This document shows, piece after piece, positions 44,027 through 54,290 of a stretch of DNA of 64,000 nt. Position numbers and translations under genes: made by a program. The DNA comes from Takakia lepidozioides. Taxonomy: Eukaryota; Streptophyta; Takakiopsida; Takakiales; Takakiaceae. The stretch is taken from contig CM060731.1 of assembly GCA_030704615.1 (NCBI GenBank), positions 82,502,756 through 82,566,755 of the forward strand, in the 5' to 3' direction. Numbering within the stretch: the first letter of the stretch is position 1; each line of letters begins with the position of its first letter. Under the pieces are notes generated by a model. It had not been told where the DNA came from. It saw only the letters and a program-made list of their open reading frames with translations, and ran no database searches.

Positions 44027-44542
44027 TTAATTCTTTACCAGTACAAGCTCTTCATGCATATGAGTATAAACATTCACCTTTCTTTCTTCCCAGCCTTCAA
44101 ACTCTACTCGTTTAATGGATAGCAATGCTATCACATAAACCAATGTTGGTAACCAACGTGCTCTTCCTCTACAGGCTACCTGATAAATCTTTATCACCCT
44201 TTTCTCCAGACCCCATTCTGGATCAGCATCATGCACTCGTTTAAGAATATTTTCTTTACAACCGTCTGGCAATTCCAAGAACCTTTGAAAGAATCGTTTG
44301 GACAATCTTTCTTCCTTCGTTCCACAGGGAATTTGATTCACTTCAAATTCTTTAATGGTCCAACCACCATGATCCCACCATATGCCTGTCACATCTGGTT
44401 GTTCATGTCCCAGGTCCCCAGTATGGTCGCCAAATGTCGCGCGGCTTTTACTCACCCATCCCTTCGCTATTCGAGGCGGAAACTCCAAGATTGAAGAGTT
44501 GGAAATCTCTAAGTACTCAGCCCGCGCAGAACAATCAGTCAT
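44027..44542 (-). CDS. ORF0 of element C, starting in the 5' LTR and spanning the primer-binding site
   Basis: 171 codons: MTDCSARAEYLEIS within the LTR, SRATFGDHTGDLG across the LTR end and primer-binding site, then IWWDHGGWTIKEFEVNQIPC and RVIKIYQVACRGRARWLP. It ends at TAA (44027), where copy D has a tryptophan codon and continues to ...YKREFWLLPH. Basic/aromatic composition; no recognised domain. It is separated from gag by ~200 bp, in which the rest of the copy D version can still be read. Confidence 0.6.
   Translation of the reverse strand: MTDCSARAEYLEISNSSILEFPPRIAKGWVSKSRATFGDHTGDLGHEQPDVTGIWWDHGGWTIKEFEVNQIPCGTKEERLSKRFFQRFLELPDGCKENILKRVHDADPEWGLEKRVIKIYQVACRGRARWLPTLVYVIALLSIKRVEFEGWEERKVNVYTHMHEELVLVKN
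44412..44434 (-). promoter_or_regulatory. Primer-binding site of element C
   Basis: TTTGGCGACCATACTGGGGA directly after the LTR end GCGCGACA on the minus strand. The TGGCG... start is the usual form for plant Athila/Tat-like gypsy elements; the exact tRNA is not determined. It lies within ORF0. Confidence 0.75.
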
Positions 44543-45517
44543 GACCTACAGCTAGTGTATCATGGGGGTGTTTCCTATTTGTTTCCCTTTTGATATTCAT
44601 GTTAACTATCTTACCATTGATAATTAAGTATCAGTTTGCTTTATCAATCTATTGGATTCCATCAACTCATCCATTCATTCCACAGCTTCACTCAGATCTC
44701 TCTACACAGTGTGATTGTATCGTAAAAGTATCCGATTATGATTTATCAGGTATCAGGCCGAAGCCATTGTGTCTCTAATCTACTCTACAATATCATTACA
44801 GCCTTGCATATATCAAGCATCTACTCATCATCTCTCTATCTTCACTTCCGTTCTTCATCTCTGCCCGATCCCCTCTCCTCTATCACCAAGAAGTCCTCCT
44901 CCGAATGATGTCCCTCAATTCCCCGTTTCTCCCTTTATCTTCCTATCCGCGGTTCTAACCGTTTCCCTCACTAACCGTCGTCTGTGAACTAACATGTTCC
45001 CTTCGTAGGTGTTGTTCCCCACAGTCGTTCCCTGTCCTACTTTTCGTTCCCTATGATCGTGACAGCTGTGTCAAGCTGTAACTGGCTGTGTGAAACTGTG
45101 ACGGGCTGTGACTGGCTGTGCGACTGTGTTTGGTTGTGTCGGGCTGTGACTGGCTGTGTGGCTGTGCCGGGCTGTGTCGGCTGTGTCGGCTGTGTCTGCT
45201 GTGACGACTGTGACGGCTGTGTCGGCTGTGACGACTGTGTTGGCTGTGTCGACTGTGACGGGCTGTGTTGGCTGTGTCGGCTGTGTCTGCTGTGACGACT
45301 GTGACGGCTGTGTGGGCTGTGTCGGCTGTGACGACTGTGTTGGCTGTGTCGACTGTGACGGGCTGTGTTGGCTGTGTCGGCTGTGACGGCTGTGTAACCC
45401 CCCTCTACAGTGCGCTGCTGTCACCCCTAAGGCTCCTGTTGGTCTTGGTCTGTGCAAAAATTAAGGGTACCCTACAGATCCCGTATAAGTGTCTAAGTCC
45501 CCAACAGTCCTCTAACA
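44435..45517 (-). repeat. 5' LTR of element C (1083 bp)
   Basis: Pairs with 34618-35672: the same ends, TGTTAGAGGACTG...GCGCGACA in element orientation, and nearly the same sequence outside the minisatellite at 45060-45395. It is followed on the + strand by the aagtg duplication. Confidence 0.95.
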
Positions 45518-48150
45518 AAGTGAATGTGGGAACTGAAGAGGAACCGAGGATGGTGAAGGTAGGGGCTGATTTGGAGCCAGAATTCTTTGAGGAAGCTACG
45601 AGTTTGTTCATCAAATACAGAGATGTATTTGCTTGGAGCTACGAGGATCTAAAAGGGATACCACCTGAGATCTGTCAGCATAAGATTGAACTGGAACCAG
45701 GGTCAGTACCAATCAAACAGACAAGGTACAGAATGAATCCCAACTATGCACAGAAGGTTGGAAAAGATATCAAGAAGTTGGCTGAGGCTAAGTTTATATA
45801 CCCGATAGAGTATACAACTTGGTTGTCACCCATTGTGATAGTTCCCAAGAAGAATGGTAAATTGAGAGTTTGTGTGAACTATAAGAAGTTGAATGCTTGC
45901 ACGAAGAAATATCCTTTCCCTTTGCCATTCACAGAAGCGGTATTGGACACTGTGGCAGGCCATGAGATGTACTCATTCATGGATGGCTTCAGTGGTTGTA
46001 ATCAAGTGCAAGTGGCAGAAGAAGACCAGGGAAAGACGGCTTTCATCACAGACGAGGGTGCTTATGCATACAAAGTCATGCCTTTTGGACTTTGTAATGC
46101 ACCAGCAACCTTTCAGAGAGTGATAAGTGAATCTTTTCATGAGTATCTGGATGATTTCATGCAGGTGTTCTTGGATGTACAGCTCTAAGAATGAGCACTT
46201 GCATAAATTGGAGTTATGTTTGGCCAGATGCAGGATGAGAGGTCAGGGCCTGAATCCAGAGAAGTGTACTTTCTGTGTGAACTCAGGGGTGCTTTTGGGA
46301 CACATTGTGTGTAAGAGGGGACTTCTTGTGGATCCCAGGAAGACAGAGGCCATTAAAGCCTCTCCACCACCAGTAAATGTTAAGAGTCTAAGGAGATTCC
46401 TTGGACAAACCAGTTATTACAGAAGATTTGTCAAAAGGTATGCACAGATAGCAGCACCATTGAGCAAGCTTCTGAAGAAAGATGCAGTGTTTGCATGGAC
46501 AGCTGAATGTCAACAGGGTTTTGAGGAACTTACATTGTCAGTAACAACTACACCTGTGCTGATTAACCCTCACTGGCATGTAGTATTTCATGTTCACTGT
46601 GATGCCTCAGGAGAAGCGTTGGGTGCGGTGTTAGCCCAAAATGTTACAGGAAATATAGATTCACTTGTGTACTATGCTAGCAGGTTGATGAACAGTGCTG
46701 AAAAGAACTATAGCACAACTGAAAGAGAAGCACTGGCAATGATTTATGCAGTTAAGAAATTCAGGCATTACCTATTGGGAAGAAAGTTTATGTTTTATGT
46801 GGATCACCAGGCTCTGATATATCTGGTGAACAAACCTTTGATAAGTGGAAGGATAGCAAGGTGGTTAATAATCTTGCACGAGTTTGAGTTCGAAGTTGTT
46901 TACAAGCCTGGCCGTTTGCATCTTGTGGCAGATCATTTGTCACGCCTAACAACAGGAGAGCCCGCCACAGGAGTAGACGACCAATTACCTGATGCGAGTT
47001 TATTTGCAATGGAGGTGCAGGGAAGTGCAGATGAATGGTTAGATTGGCAGTGGCCAATCAGATACTACCTTACTCATGGTCAGTGTCCACCTAGTTATGG
47101 TAAGGAGCAGAGGAAGAGAATTGCTATCAAGGCTTTACCTTATACTAAGGTAGGGGGCAGAATGTATAAGCTAGGACCTGATGGAGTACTTAAACGATGC
47201 TTGTACCACCATGAAGTAAATAAAGTCTTGAAGGAAGTTCATAAAGGAGTGGCTGGAGGTCATTTTGGAGAAGAGACTACCAGTAGGAAGATACTACTTG
47301 CAGGTTACTGGTGGCCTACTTTGTTCAAAGATGTACACAAGTATTGTCAGAGTTGTGATGAATGTCAGAGGCTAGGACCTTTGCAGAGATCTGGAAAGAT
47401 GGCTTTGCATCCTACGATGCCTACTGAACCATTTCAGAAATGGGGACTAGACTTTGTTGGACCAATTAACCCACCGGCCAAGAATACACAGAACAAGTAC
47501 ATAATTACAGCCACTGATTATACTACGAAGTGGGTGGAAGCTAAAGCTCTGAGGGACAACACAGCCAAGTCCACAGCAAGGTTCCTGTATGATAACATAC
47601 TTACACGATTTGGCTGTCCCTTGGAATTTATCAGTGACCAGGGAAGTCACTTCATTAATGAGACCATTGAACTATTGACTAAAGAGTTCATGATTGTGCA
47701 TAGGAAGAGTACAACGTATTACCCATAGGGTAATGGGCAGGCATAGGCTACCAACAAAATACTATGTACTATCTTGGCTAAGATAGTCAATGCAAACAGA
47801 ACGGATTGGGATACAAAGCTGCTGACAACTTTGTGGTCATACAGGACTTCATATAAAGTCACCACTAAGTATACACCATTCCAATTAGTTTATGGTATGG
47901 AAGCTTTACTTCCAGTGGAATTCTTGTTACCTACCATGAGAACTAAATGGGGAAAGAGAATGGAATTGGAAGATTCAATTACGGTCAGGAAACATGAATT
48001 ATACCATGTGGAAGAAGTACGTGCTGATGCAGCTAATAACATGACCATAATTCAGATGAAGAGGAAGAAACAGTTTGATGACGGCAAATTAAAGACTTTT
48101 AAGACGGGAGATTTGGTTCTCTGGTTGTAGAAGAAGGGGAAGATTAAAGC
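45518..48150 (+). pseudogene. Copy D pol after the nested element: RT, RNase H, integrase
   Basis: Resumes in frame as NVGTEEEPRMVKVGADLEPEF. The RT fingers/palm are complete (SPIVIVPKKNGKLRVCVNYKK, YSFMDGFSGCNQ), but an ~11-bp deletion near 46175 destroys the FLDD box and shifts frame; the next frame starts at ~46180 with YSSKNEHLHKLELCL. RNase H and the integrase zinc finger follow. Stops occur at ~47727 and 47744 (where element C reads YYPQGNGQAEATN). The frame then continues to GDLVLWL and a stop at ~48128. This copy preserves the RT N-terminal half that element C has lost. Confidence 0.9.
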
Positions 48151-49580
48151 ATATACCTGCAGGGCAGTCAGCATGCGTGAGCAAAAGTTGAGACCAACGT
48201 ACTCGCAGAGTGCAACCGAAAACTTAAAATGCGAATGCGGTGCCGCATTTCCCAGACAAACCTCATAACCAGGCTTCGCATACAATGACAGCTGGGCTTC
48301 ACCTGTAAACAATTCGCATTGCAGCTTTTCCCGCTCCCTCCTGATGTATAAACTCCACGCTCCTTCTTGCTGTCTGCAGCTCCCTGGCAAAGAGGTTGTC
48401 CTTGTACGCACATCTGAAACGTGTCACGTAGTCTTCCAATGTCTGTGTTCCATCCCATTTGACGTACAAGCCGAACGAATTTGTATGCATTACGACTTGC
48501 TCCTTCGCATTCGTCATTACTTGCGATTCCCACATGCATTGTCACGTAGCAGTTCAGGGAATTCGTTTCAGAAAAACAAATCTGGGGAAGTCCCTTGAAT
48601 TACCTGGAACCACCAAGTCATGCGGTTGAGCCACACATCCACTGCAGGGTCGGAAACTTCGAGTGGAAAAGACCACATTGTCCTTATACTCTCCGATGCA
48701 TTCCAGATCGACAGCCACCGCGTCTGCCATTTCCGATCCAATGTCAGGAGCAGGAAGAAGAGTGGCTATTGCTAGGAAGGAACTTCAGTGCATTGAAACC
48801 TCACCTTCTCTTTCGCCTCAACACATGCCGTTGAGAGGTGATGCAGTTTCTCCAATTGCATAATCGGCTACATAGCCCGAGAATAGTGTTTTGCAATCTC
48901 GGGGATGAAGTCCTTTCCAAGTGCCGGATCTGCAATGGCCACCAGCTTCACAAGCTTTGACTTGTATTTCGTTCTGGACTTGACCCCGACTTCCTTCAAG
49001 TGCTCAGTCAATGACTGCAATGTTTTGACCTGCCCCTCACTTTCCATGAAGAAGCGTTTGGCATGGGCCAAATCCAGCTTGATGTTTGACTGCCAACAAA
49101 AACATGCAGAAGCGTTACATTCAATTCATGTGGAAAGATTACTGAAAATTGGGGAAGGATGAGCAGAGGGAAATGGGAGGACGACTTACTTCGTATATCA
49201 CCTCCACCATTCCATCCATAGTGAGACGATACCATGTCCGGTCAGTTTTTGCCACGGCTTTCTGAATGAGCTCGGGCTCCAACATTTCCCCAAACATGTG
49301 CGGATCAGTGAGACCAATTTTCCTCACCCTGTACAACATATGTGCCATGTGGGTATGCACGTACGCATTTTCAGTGACCCTGCAAGGCACACTCTCCTGT
49401 TCAGTCCACGGAAGCACGGAAACAAAACAGATTGGAAACCAAAATGCGGCACCGCATTTCAAACGTACTTGGGAGGGTATGAGTATCTTACGAGTTGAGG
49501 TCTGCCATGGCATTCTTGAGCAGGGAGATGTGGGCTGGGCGGTTTTTCGACCGGCACCTCTTTGCCTACGAGGAGGACTC
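48150..49580 (-). pseudogene. Second copy (G1) of the E1 methyltransferase-like gene, exons 2-6
   Basis: The minus strand carries the end of exon 2 (HISLLKNAMADLNS followed by donor GTAAGA, ~49490), exon 3 (VTENAYVHTHMAHMLYRV ... DRTWYRLTMDGMVEVIYE, from ~49385), exon 4 (DLAHAKRFFMESEG ... VAIADPALGKDF, 49087-48868), exon 5 (TRWLSIWNASESIRTMWSFP ... NRMTWWFQ, 48740-48604) and exon 6 (MTNAKEQ ... EDYVTRFRCAYKDNLFAREL ... AAMRIVYR, 48535-48309), with intron positions as in E1. Introns 2 and 6 contain AAATGCGGyrCCGCATTT palindromes. It is cut on the left by copy D and on the right by a transposon end at 49588. Confidence 0.75.
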
Positions 49581-49588
49581 ATCCGTGT
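49581..49588. repeat. Target-duplication-like octamer (atccgtgt) next to an E1-type right end
   Basis: Reverse complement of acacggat at 52360-52367, which flanks an E1-type left end. See the inverted-configuration finding. Confidence 0.7.
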
Positions 49589-49760
49589 GGGGGCTGCTAT
49601 TTCATGAGCCATGAGCCATGAGCGGCATGAGCCATGAGCAGAGTCGTAAGTGTGAAAAAAAACATGAGTAGACTATTTTCCGGAAATATGTGTCCGCGGG
49701 AATAGGGTTAAGGGTGCCACGGTCATAGGGGGAGAAGGACCTCCCGATGAAGGAGGTTCG
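49589..49760. repeat. E1-type right end (inverted), terminal repeat and subterminal region
   Basis: Starts GGGGGCTGCTATTTCATGAG and is followed by CATGAGC/CCATGAGC heptamers. It then has 'gaatagggttaagggtgccacgg', which matches the region inside E1's right end ('gaaatagggttaggaggcacgg'). So it is a related but diverged element (E2) lying in the opposite orientation. Confidence 0.8.
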
Positions 49761-50089
49761 GCAATGTTTTTTAGAATTATATATTGAATGGCAATGTTTC
49801 GCAAATGGTAGGGTGGTACTGCTCTGTACAATGGGGGCCCATTTCAGCCTAACAGCCACTTGCAAAATCCTCCCACACTCCCAATCCCAAACGAAATGAG
49901 CAATGACGCATTCTGGGAACGATGGACACAGAATAGAATAAAAAGAGGGCACAATGAGGTTTTTATTGATCCACATGAATTGAATTTGAAGCACGTCTAC
50001 TGTGCTGATTGTGCAAAGAAATCGTGAGCCCTGTGCCACTGAATACAAGTCACGTTGTCAATGGGACTTCGACTGCTCTCAGAACTAGC
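49761..50089. other. Non-coding stretch within E2
   Basis: Moderately AT-rich, without repeats or a convincing frame. It contains 'gaatagaataaaaag' near 49930 on the + strand. It lies between the transposon end and the 3' end of the minus-strand ORF. Confidence 0.4.
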
Positions 50090-50935
50090 TCATGAGTCTT
50101 CGGGCTTCTCCAGGTAAAGTCGATTGCAGCCGTTGTACCGCCCCTGTTGATGTTCACCACAAATGTCCTGCCATTCAATCATACCACCATCGTATATGGA
50201 AAGCTTCACGTTTTCGTCCTCCACACCAATGCGAATGTCCCCATACAATGGAGAAGATGAGCGCACTCCTTCATGAGTATAAGTCTCTCCGATGGAGTCC
50301 ACCCACGTCCATTGGCAGCAGTTCCACTGCAAACAGCATAGCAGTGCGCATTCTTCTGCATGGGTGCCCGTCGTAGCTGGGAAAATCGGAATCAAGGATG
50401 CGCAGGAGCCACGGACTCCTCAGACCAAGATCGACACCCCGCTCGAAGGCGTACTGGCCTGGGAGATACTCAAAGCGGACAATGTTTCCACATTTGAACC
50501 AGTATCTTCTGTGTAATCTGTGTACCAGATAACGATGTCTCCCGATGTGGCCGAATACATTGCATAATCGATGCCTCCATAAGGGCAGTCGTCCTGGTTC
50601 CGGAAGCACGGCATCCTTGCAAAGGAGGACGTGAGGACGTCTTTGATGCCGATGACAATGACCTTGCGGACAGCAACGAAGCCCTTAGATTTTGGAAATG
50701 ATGCGAAGCGGAAGAGCAGTCCGGGCTCAAATAATGGAGCATTTGGGTCCCACGCACCCACCGACGGAGGTGTAACGTGTTCATGACGCCCATACCTCTT
50801 TCTCATCCACGGGGTATAGGTTGAGATATGCCACCGAAGTCCATCCCCGGATGGAAATTCGGCGCCGCATTTACATCGAAGGGGGGATGGACTTTGTCGT
50901 GTCGAGTGGCTATCGGCCCACCTGGCAGTCATTGC
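50090..50935 (-). pseudogene. Unrecognised E2 gene 'C', minus copy
   Basis: Three successive frames make one protein: WDPNAPLFEPGLLFRFASFP ... CFRNQDDCPYGGIDYAMYS ... GDIVIWYTDYTEDTG (from ~50790), then YAFERGVDLGLRSPWLLRIL, then QWNCCQWTWVDSIGETYTHEG ... LYGDIRIGVEDENVKLSIYDG, ending at 50090. The frame breaks near 50450 and 50340 are probably indels. The plus-strand copy at 51031-51641 shares DCPYxGxDYAM, GDIxxW, FERG, DSxGExY, YGDIR and LSxYDGG. I do not recognise the family; composition suggests a globular beta-rich protein. A GGCGCCGCATTT palindrome lies in it near 50865. Confidence 0.5.
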
Positions 50936-51030
50936 CCGTAGTTTGCATGGCAGGGTAGGAAACTGAAATGGCTACATTCATGGAGCAGCCAATCTTCATC
51001 CGTCCAGGATCCTGTAGGGGGGAAATTTAA

Positions 51031-51641
51031 ATGTGCCCTGGAGTGTTTGTGAGGAATTGCAGCGTTAGCTTGAACTTTTTCCAGCCACCGCGCTGCTCCT
51101 CCTCCATCCGGAAGCTGCTGTCATTGAGCGTACTCCAGTACTCCGGTACTTTTCAAGGATGCTGTGCCACCGAACTCCAGCCGACTGCCCTTATCATGGC
51201 CACGATTATGCTATGTTCAAACCAGAATCAGGAGACATCATTGTCTGGCTCTCTGTTTTCACAGACGCTGCTGGAATCAAGCAAGAGTCTTTGCGCGCAA
51301 TGGAGTATTTGGAGGGCTATTACCGCTTTGAGCGAGGTGAGGGCGAGGGTCAATGCGGTCCGTGGGTCCTGAAAATTGTTGACCTCGATATACCAAGCTG
51401 GAAAGGGATGCCGGACAGATCACGCACGGCCTCGCTTTGGCGCTGGAACTACTGCAAGTGGACCAGGGAGGACAGCACCGGGGAAAACTATATACGTGGA
51501 GATCACTCCGCTTTTCCAGTGTATGGAGACATTCGGCTGAGTTGCGAAGACGAATCGCACGGGCACATGAGGCCCACAGTGACCTTGTCAATGTATGATG
51601 GTGGTACTTTATATACTCTGGAAGAGAATTTACATTTATAG
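51031..51641 (+). CDS. Unrecognised E2 gene 'C', plus copy
   Basis: Homologous to the minus-strand gene at 50090-50935 and oriented away from it (head-to-head, ~95 bp apart). The reliable part, from ~51165, reads DCPYHGHDYAMFKPESGDI, YYRFERGEGEGQCGPWVLKI, WNYCKWTREDSTGENY and VYGDIRLSCEDESHGH, ending at 51641. The region 51031-51160 is in another frame. It lies just before the 3' end of the methyltransferase-like exons on the other strand. Function unknown. Confidence 0.5.
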
Positions 51642-51660
51642 AGACTTCATTAAAATTCTA

Positions 51661-52340
51661 TTAATCTTGAAAATCATCCGAATCCTCATCCTGTTCTAGA
51701 CTGTCCTGCTCCGCCTCCACCCCCTCATTGCATTTCTCATCTCCAGCGGACAGCTCGTTGGCCAGGCTTTCGAAAGTCCCATCTTCCCCTTGCGGAACTA
51801 TCCATCTCACCTCCGTTGGGTCGTCTTCCTCCTTGTCTGCGTCGCTCTCATCCGCTGAATCACATATGTACTTTCGTACCCGTCTACCCGTCTGAGCTGC
51901 TGCCAACTCTTTCCTTATCCTTCTGTCCTCCCTAGCCCTCTCCAAAATTTGCTCTACTTTACTGGGATTCTCACTTCTTCTAATCGCTGTATTTGCGAGT
52001 TTAGCTGCATAACTAGGAAGGGAGTAGTCCCTCACCGGCTCGTCATGAAGTCGGCCCTCGCAAAGAACGGGACATTCTTCCTGGCAGGAACTGTAGGCCC
52101 TACATGTTTCGACCCGGATCCTGCAATCCTACACATGACAATCATCAACGAGACTAATAAGAACCACAGTCCGGAAATTCGTTTGACAAAAATGACCCAG
52201 AAGGCTTTGCAAACTTACAATGTTTGCCTCACTCGTATTCCGGGTTCTCCTCCACATCAATGTCCACTGTGTCTTCCTCGGACTCCGACGAATCCGAGGA
52301 GACTTCCGCTCTGTTGGGAGCCTTAACATTCCGTTGCAGC
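51661..52340 (-). pseudogene. Last two exons of another copy (G2) of the E1 methyltransferase-like gene
   Basis: Exon 9 (~52340-52245) is acidic (SSDSSESEEDTVDIDVEE) and ends ..EYE at GA|GTGAGG. The intron ends TGTGTAG near 52133. Exon 10 reads KNVPFFARADFM, then after a one-base frame change RDYSLPSYAAKLANTAIRR ... KYICDSADESD ... VRWIVPQGEDGTFES, stopping at 51661. E1 has the same order: PPVYE, intron, NVPFFARGDFM, YILPTYAARLAS, VRWTVPQGEDGIFE. Shared splice positions and amino acids show the gene is a regular cargo of this transposon family. Confidence 0.75.
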
Positions 52341-52359
52341 CCTTCCAGATGGGATCCCC

Positions 52360-53419
52360 ACACGGATGAGGTTTACTATTTCATGAGCAGAAACCATGAG
52401 CCATGAGCCATGAGCCGCATGAGCCGCATGAGCGGTGAGCCGAAGTCTAAGATACGCGGATTTCATGAGTGGACTCCTCCAAATTTGGAAATGCGGCAGA
52501 TTAAACAAGTATTAAAATAATAGTTTTTTATTTGACCTTGCCGTTTTTGGACGTTCCAGATCATGTAATGCGGCGAAAATATGTCGTCAGTAACAAGTCC
52601 GCTCATGGTTTTTTAGATCCGCTCATGGAAATAAGTGACCGTGCAACGGGAAATCCAGTATACCACTGCAAAAGGACGTCGCATACTGGCCTGTATAGAG
52701 TATTCCGCGGTTTTACATGCCTTAACATTGCAATGAAGCTGACCCTTTTGCCGCGATTAAACCAATGGAGTCTGCACCAATAGAGTCTGCAGTACTTCAC
52801 AATTCTGTCTTCTTCGGATATTCGGCGGGAAAGGTTTGCAACTGAACTGGGAAATAAGGTGCCGCATTAGGGTTGGCACGTGCGAAATTTCGGAGCGGTT
52901 TGGTGTTGGCGAAGGCCGCCTCTACCAGTACCTACGACGATACTTGGAAATGCGGCGCCGCATTTCCTTGTCGGAGGTCGAATGAGGAAAGCAAGTTTTC
53001 GGAAAGCAGAAAAACATGAACCCTCCAACATACAAAAATACATGCACGTGGAAACAAGTGAACGATATAGTAATATCTTAGTTCGAGCAAAACAGGTTAA
53101 TGGTAGGCAAGACATATGTCGGACCTTTCTGTGGCCAGAGTCTGAGGTACTGGCAGCAGTACAGTTCTACTATCCGAAAAGGATGGGCGTACCATTGTAT
53201 TGGGACCGCAAGCCAAGCTCACTGGTCCCCTGGATCCATATTCAGAAGAGTGTGAACCTCCTGGGGGCTCAACCCTGGTGCATGTATGAAGTGATGAGTT
53301 GTGGAATTACAACGGAGTCTCTTTAGGTACACGTAGTACAAATGCTTGCAAGGGCAGTATGATGCCCCCTTGTTCGCCATGATCTGGAAGTCGGTGCAAT
53401 TGCAGGTGGGTAATTCTGA
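52360..53419. mobile_element. E2 left end: octamer acacggat, terminal repeat, subterminal heptamers, start of transposase
   Basis: acacggat (52360-52367) precedes GAGGTTTACTATTTCATGAG at 52368, nearly identical to E1's left end, then many CATGAGC/CATGAGCCG heptamers to ~52440. As in E1, a minus-strand transposase C-terminus follows ~850 bp further in. A perfect 22-bp palindrome centred on GGCGCC (GCGG variant) lies at 52946-52967. Confidence 0.8.
53219..53419 (-). pseudogene. E2 transposase C-terminus with SWIM zinc finger, cut by assembly gap
   Basis: CNCTDFQIMANKGASYCPCKH followed by LYYVYLKRLRCN and FIHAPGLSPQEVHTLL, matching E1's transposase end (CNCTDFSLMEAKKG, PCKHLYYIYLKRLRMN, FIHAPALSVNELHKLL). 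SWIM fingers with CxC...CxH are common at the C-terminus of MULE transposases. The rest of the gene falls into the N gap. Whether it is intact cannot be judged. Confidence 0.85.
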
Positions 53420-53919
53420 NNNNNNNNNNNNNNNNNNNNNNNNNNNNNNNNNNNNNNNNNNNNNNNNNNNNNNNNNNNNNNNNNNNNNNNNNNNNNNNNN
53501 NNNNNNNNNNNNNNNNNNNNNNNNNNNNNNNNNNNNNNNNNNNNNNNNNNNNNNNNNNNNNNNNNNNNNNNNNNNNNNNNNNNNNNNNNNNNNNNNNNNN
53601 NNNNNNNNNNNNNNNNNNNNNNNNNNNNNNNNNNNNNNNNNNNNNNNNNNNNNNNNNNNNNNNNNNNNNNNNNNNNNNNNNNNNNNNNNNNNNNNNNNNN
53701 NNNNNNNNNNNNNNNNNNNNNNNNNNNNNNNNNNNNNNNNNNNNNNNNNNNNNNNNNNNNNNNNNNNNNNNNNNNNNNNNNNNNNNNNNNNNNNNNNNNN
53801 NNNNNNNNNNNNNNNNNNNNNNNNNNNNNNNNNNNNNNNNNNNNNNNNNNNNNNNNNNNNNNNNNNNNNNNNNNNNNNNNNNNNNNNNNNNNNNNNNNNN
53901 NNNNNNNNNNNNNNNNNNN
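53420..53919. other. Assembly gap, 500 N
   Basis: Exactly 500 undetermined bases. The sequence to the left belongs to E2; the sequence to the right does not obviously continue it. Reading frames spanning the gap are not real. Confidence 1.
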
Positions 53920-53959
53920 ATTTCGGAAGCACCTTCTAAGGTGTCGGGTTCCTTAGGCT

Positions 53960-54290
53960 TCACCTTAAACTTTGCCTTAGTGGAAGTGGCATTACCGCCA
54001 TCAGCCCTAACAGTCTTTCAACGTCCTGCCAAACTGCGCCAACAACCCTTCCCAAATGTCTGCTGGCATGGGAGACATCTGTTGGTCTGGCGGAGCCTCT
54101 AGGAAGTCCTCGGGCTCCGACTCCCAAAAATTCCTCCCGTTCTTGAGCGGCCTCGCTTTCAGAAGCATGAATCGCCTCTTCCAATTGCCGCTTCGGTGAC
54201 ACGTCGCCCCTATAAAGCTTATCAGGATCATCATCTTTCGGGCCGTTCCGCTTTCGCTTTGTCTTGCCCGACCCCATAATGAGGCCGATC
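53960..54290 (-). CDS. Short unrecognised ORF, basic N-terminus
   Basis: 105 codons starting MGSGKTKRKRNGPKDDDPD at 54277, with a charged helix (RQLEEAIHASESEAAQEREEF). Arg/Lys-rich starts of this kind occur in gag-like TE proteins, but no domain is recognisable and the frame ends near the gap. It may be a 5' fragment of another element. Confidence 0.3.

Larger units (their letters stand above)
34618..45517 (-). mobile_element. Ty3/gypsy element C, complete from LTR to LTR (10.9 kb), nested in D
   Basis: Minus-strand element with 5' LTR 44435-45517, primer-binding site, ORF0, gag, RT (partial), RNase H, integrase with long C-terminal extension, an extra 860-codon ORF, polypurine tract and 3' LTR 34618-35672, flanked by aagtg duplications. 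The two LTRs are nearly identical outside the minisatellite, so the insertion is recent. An internal deletion at ~42600 removes the end of gag, all of protease and the N-terminal half of RT, so it could move only with help from another copy. Confidence 0.95.
31594..48150 (+). mobile_element. Ty3/gypsy copy D, + strand, interrupted by nested element C, 3' end missing
   Basis: 5' LTR 31594-32578, primer-binding site, upstream ORF, gag N-terminus, protease, then element C (34618-45517) inserted at 'aagtg', after which pol resumes at 45518 and runs to ~48150. There it breaks off in the sequence after integrase (GDLVLWL) and joins an E1-like transposon fragment. There is no 3' LTR. The gag capsid/nucleocapsid part is deleted, and RT is damaged at its catalytic box. 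Confidence 0.9.

Noticed and set aside
53219-53963. Open frames running through the N gap
   Set aside because: Undetermined bases were translated as X; only the flanking ~200 bp with the SWIM finger are supported.
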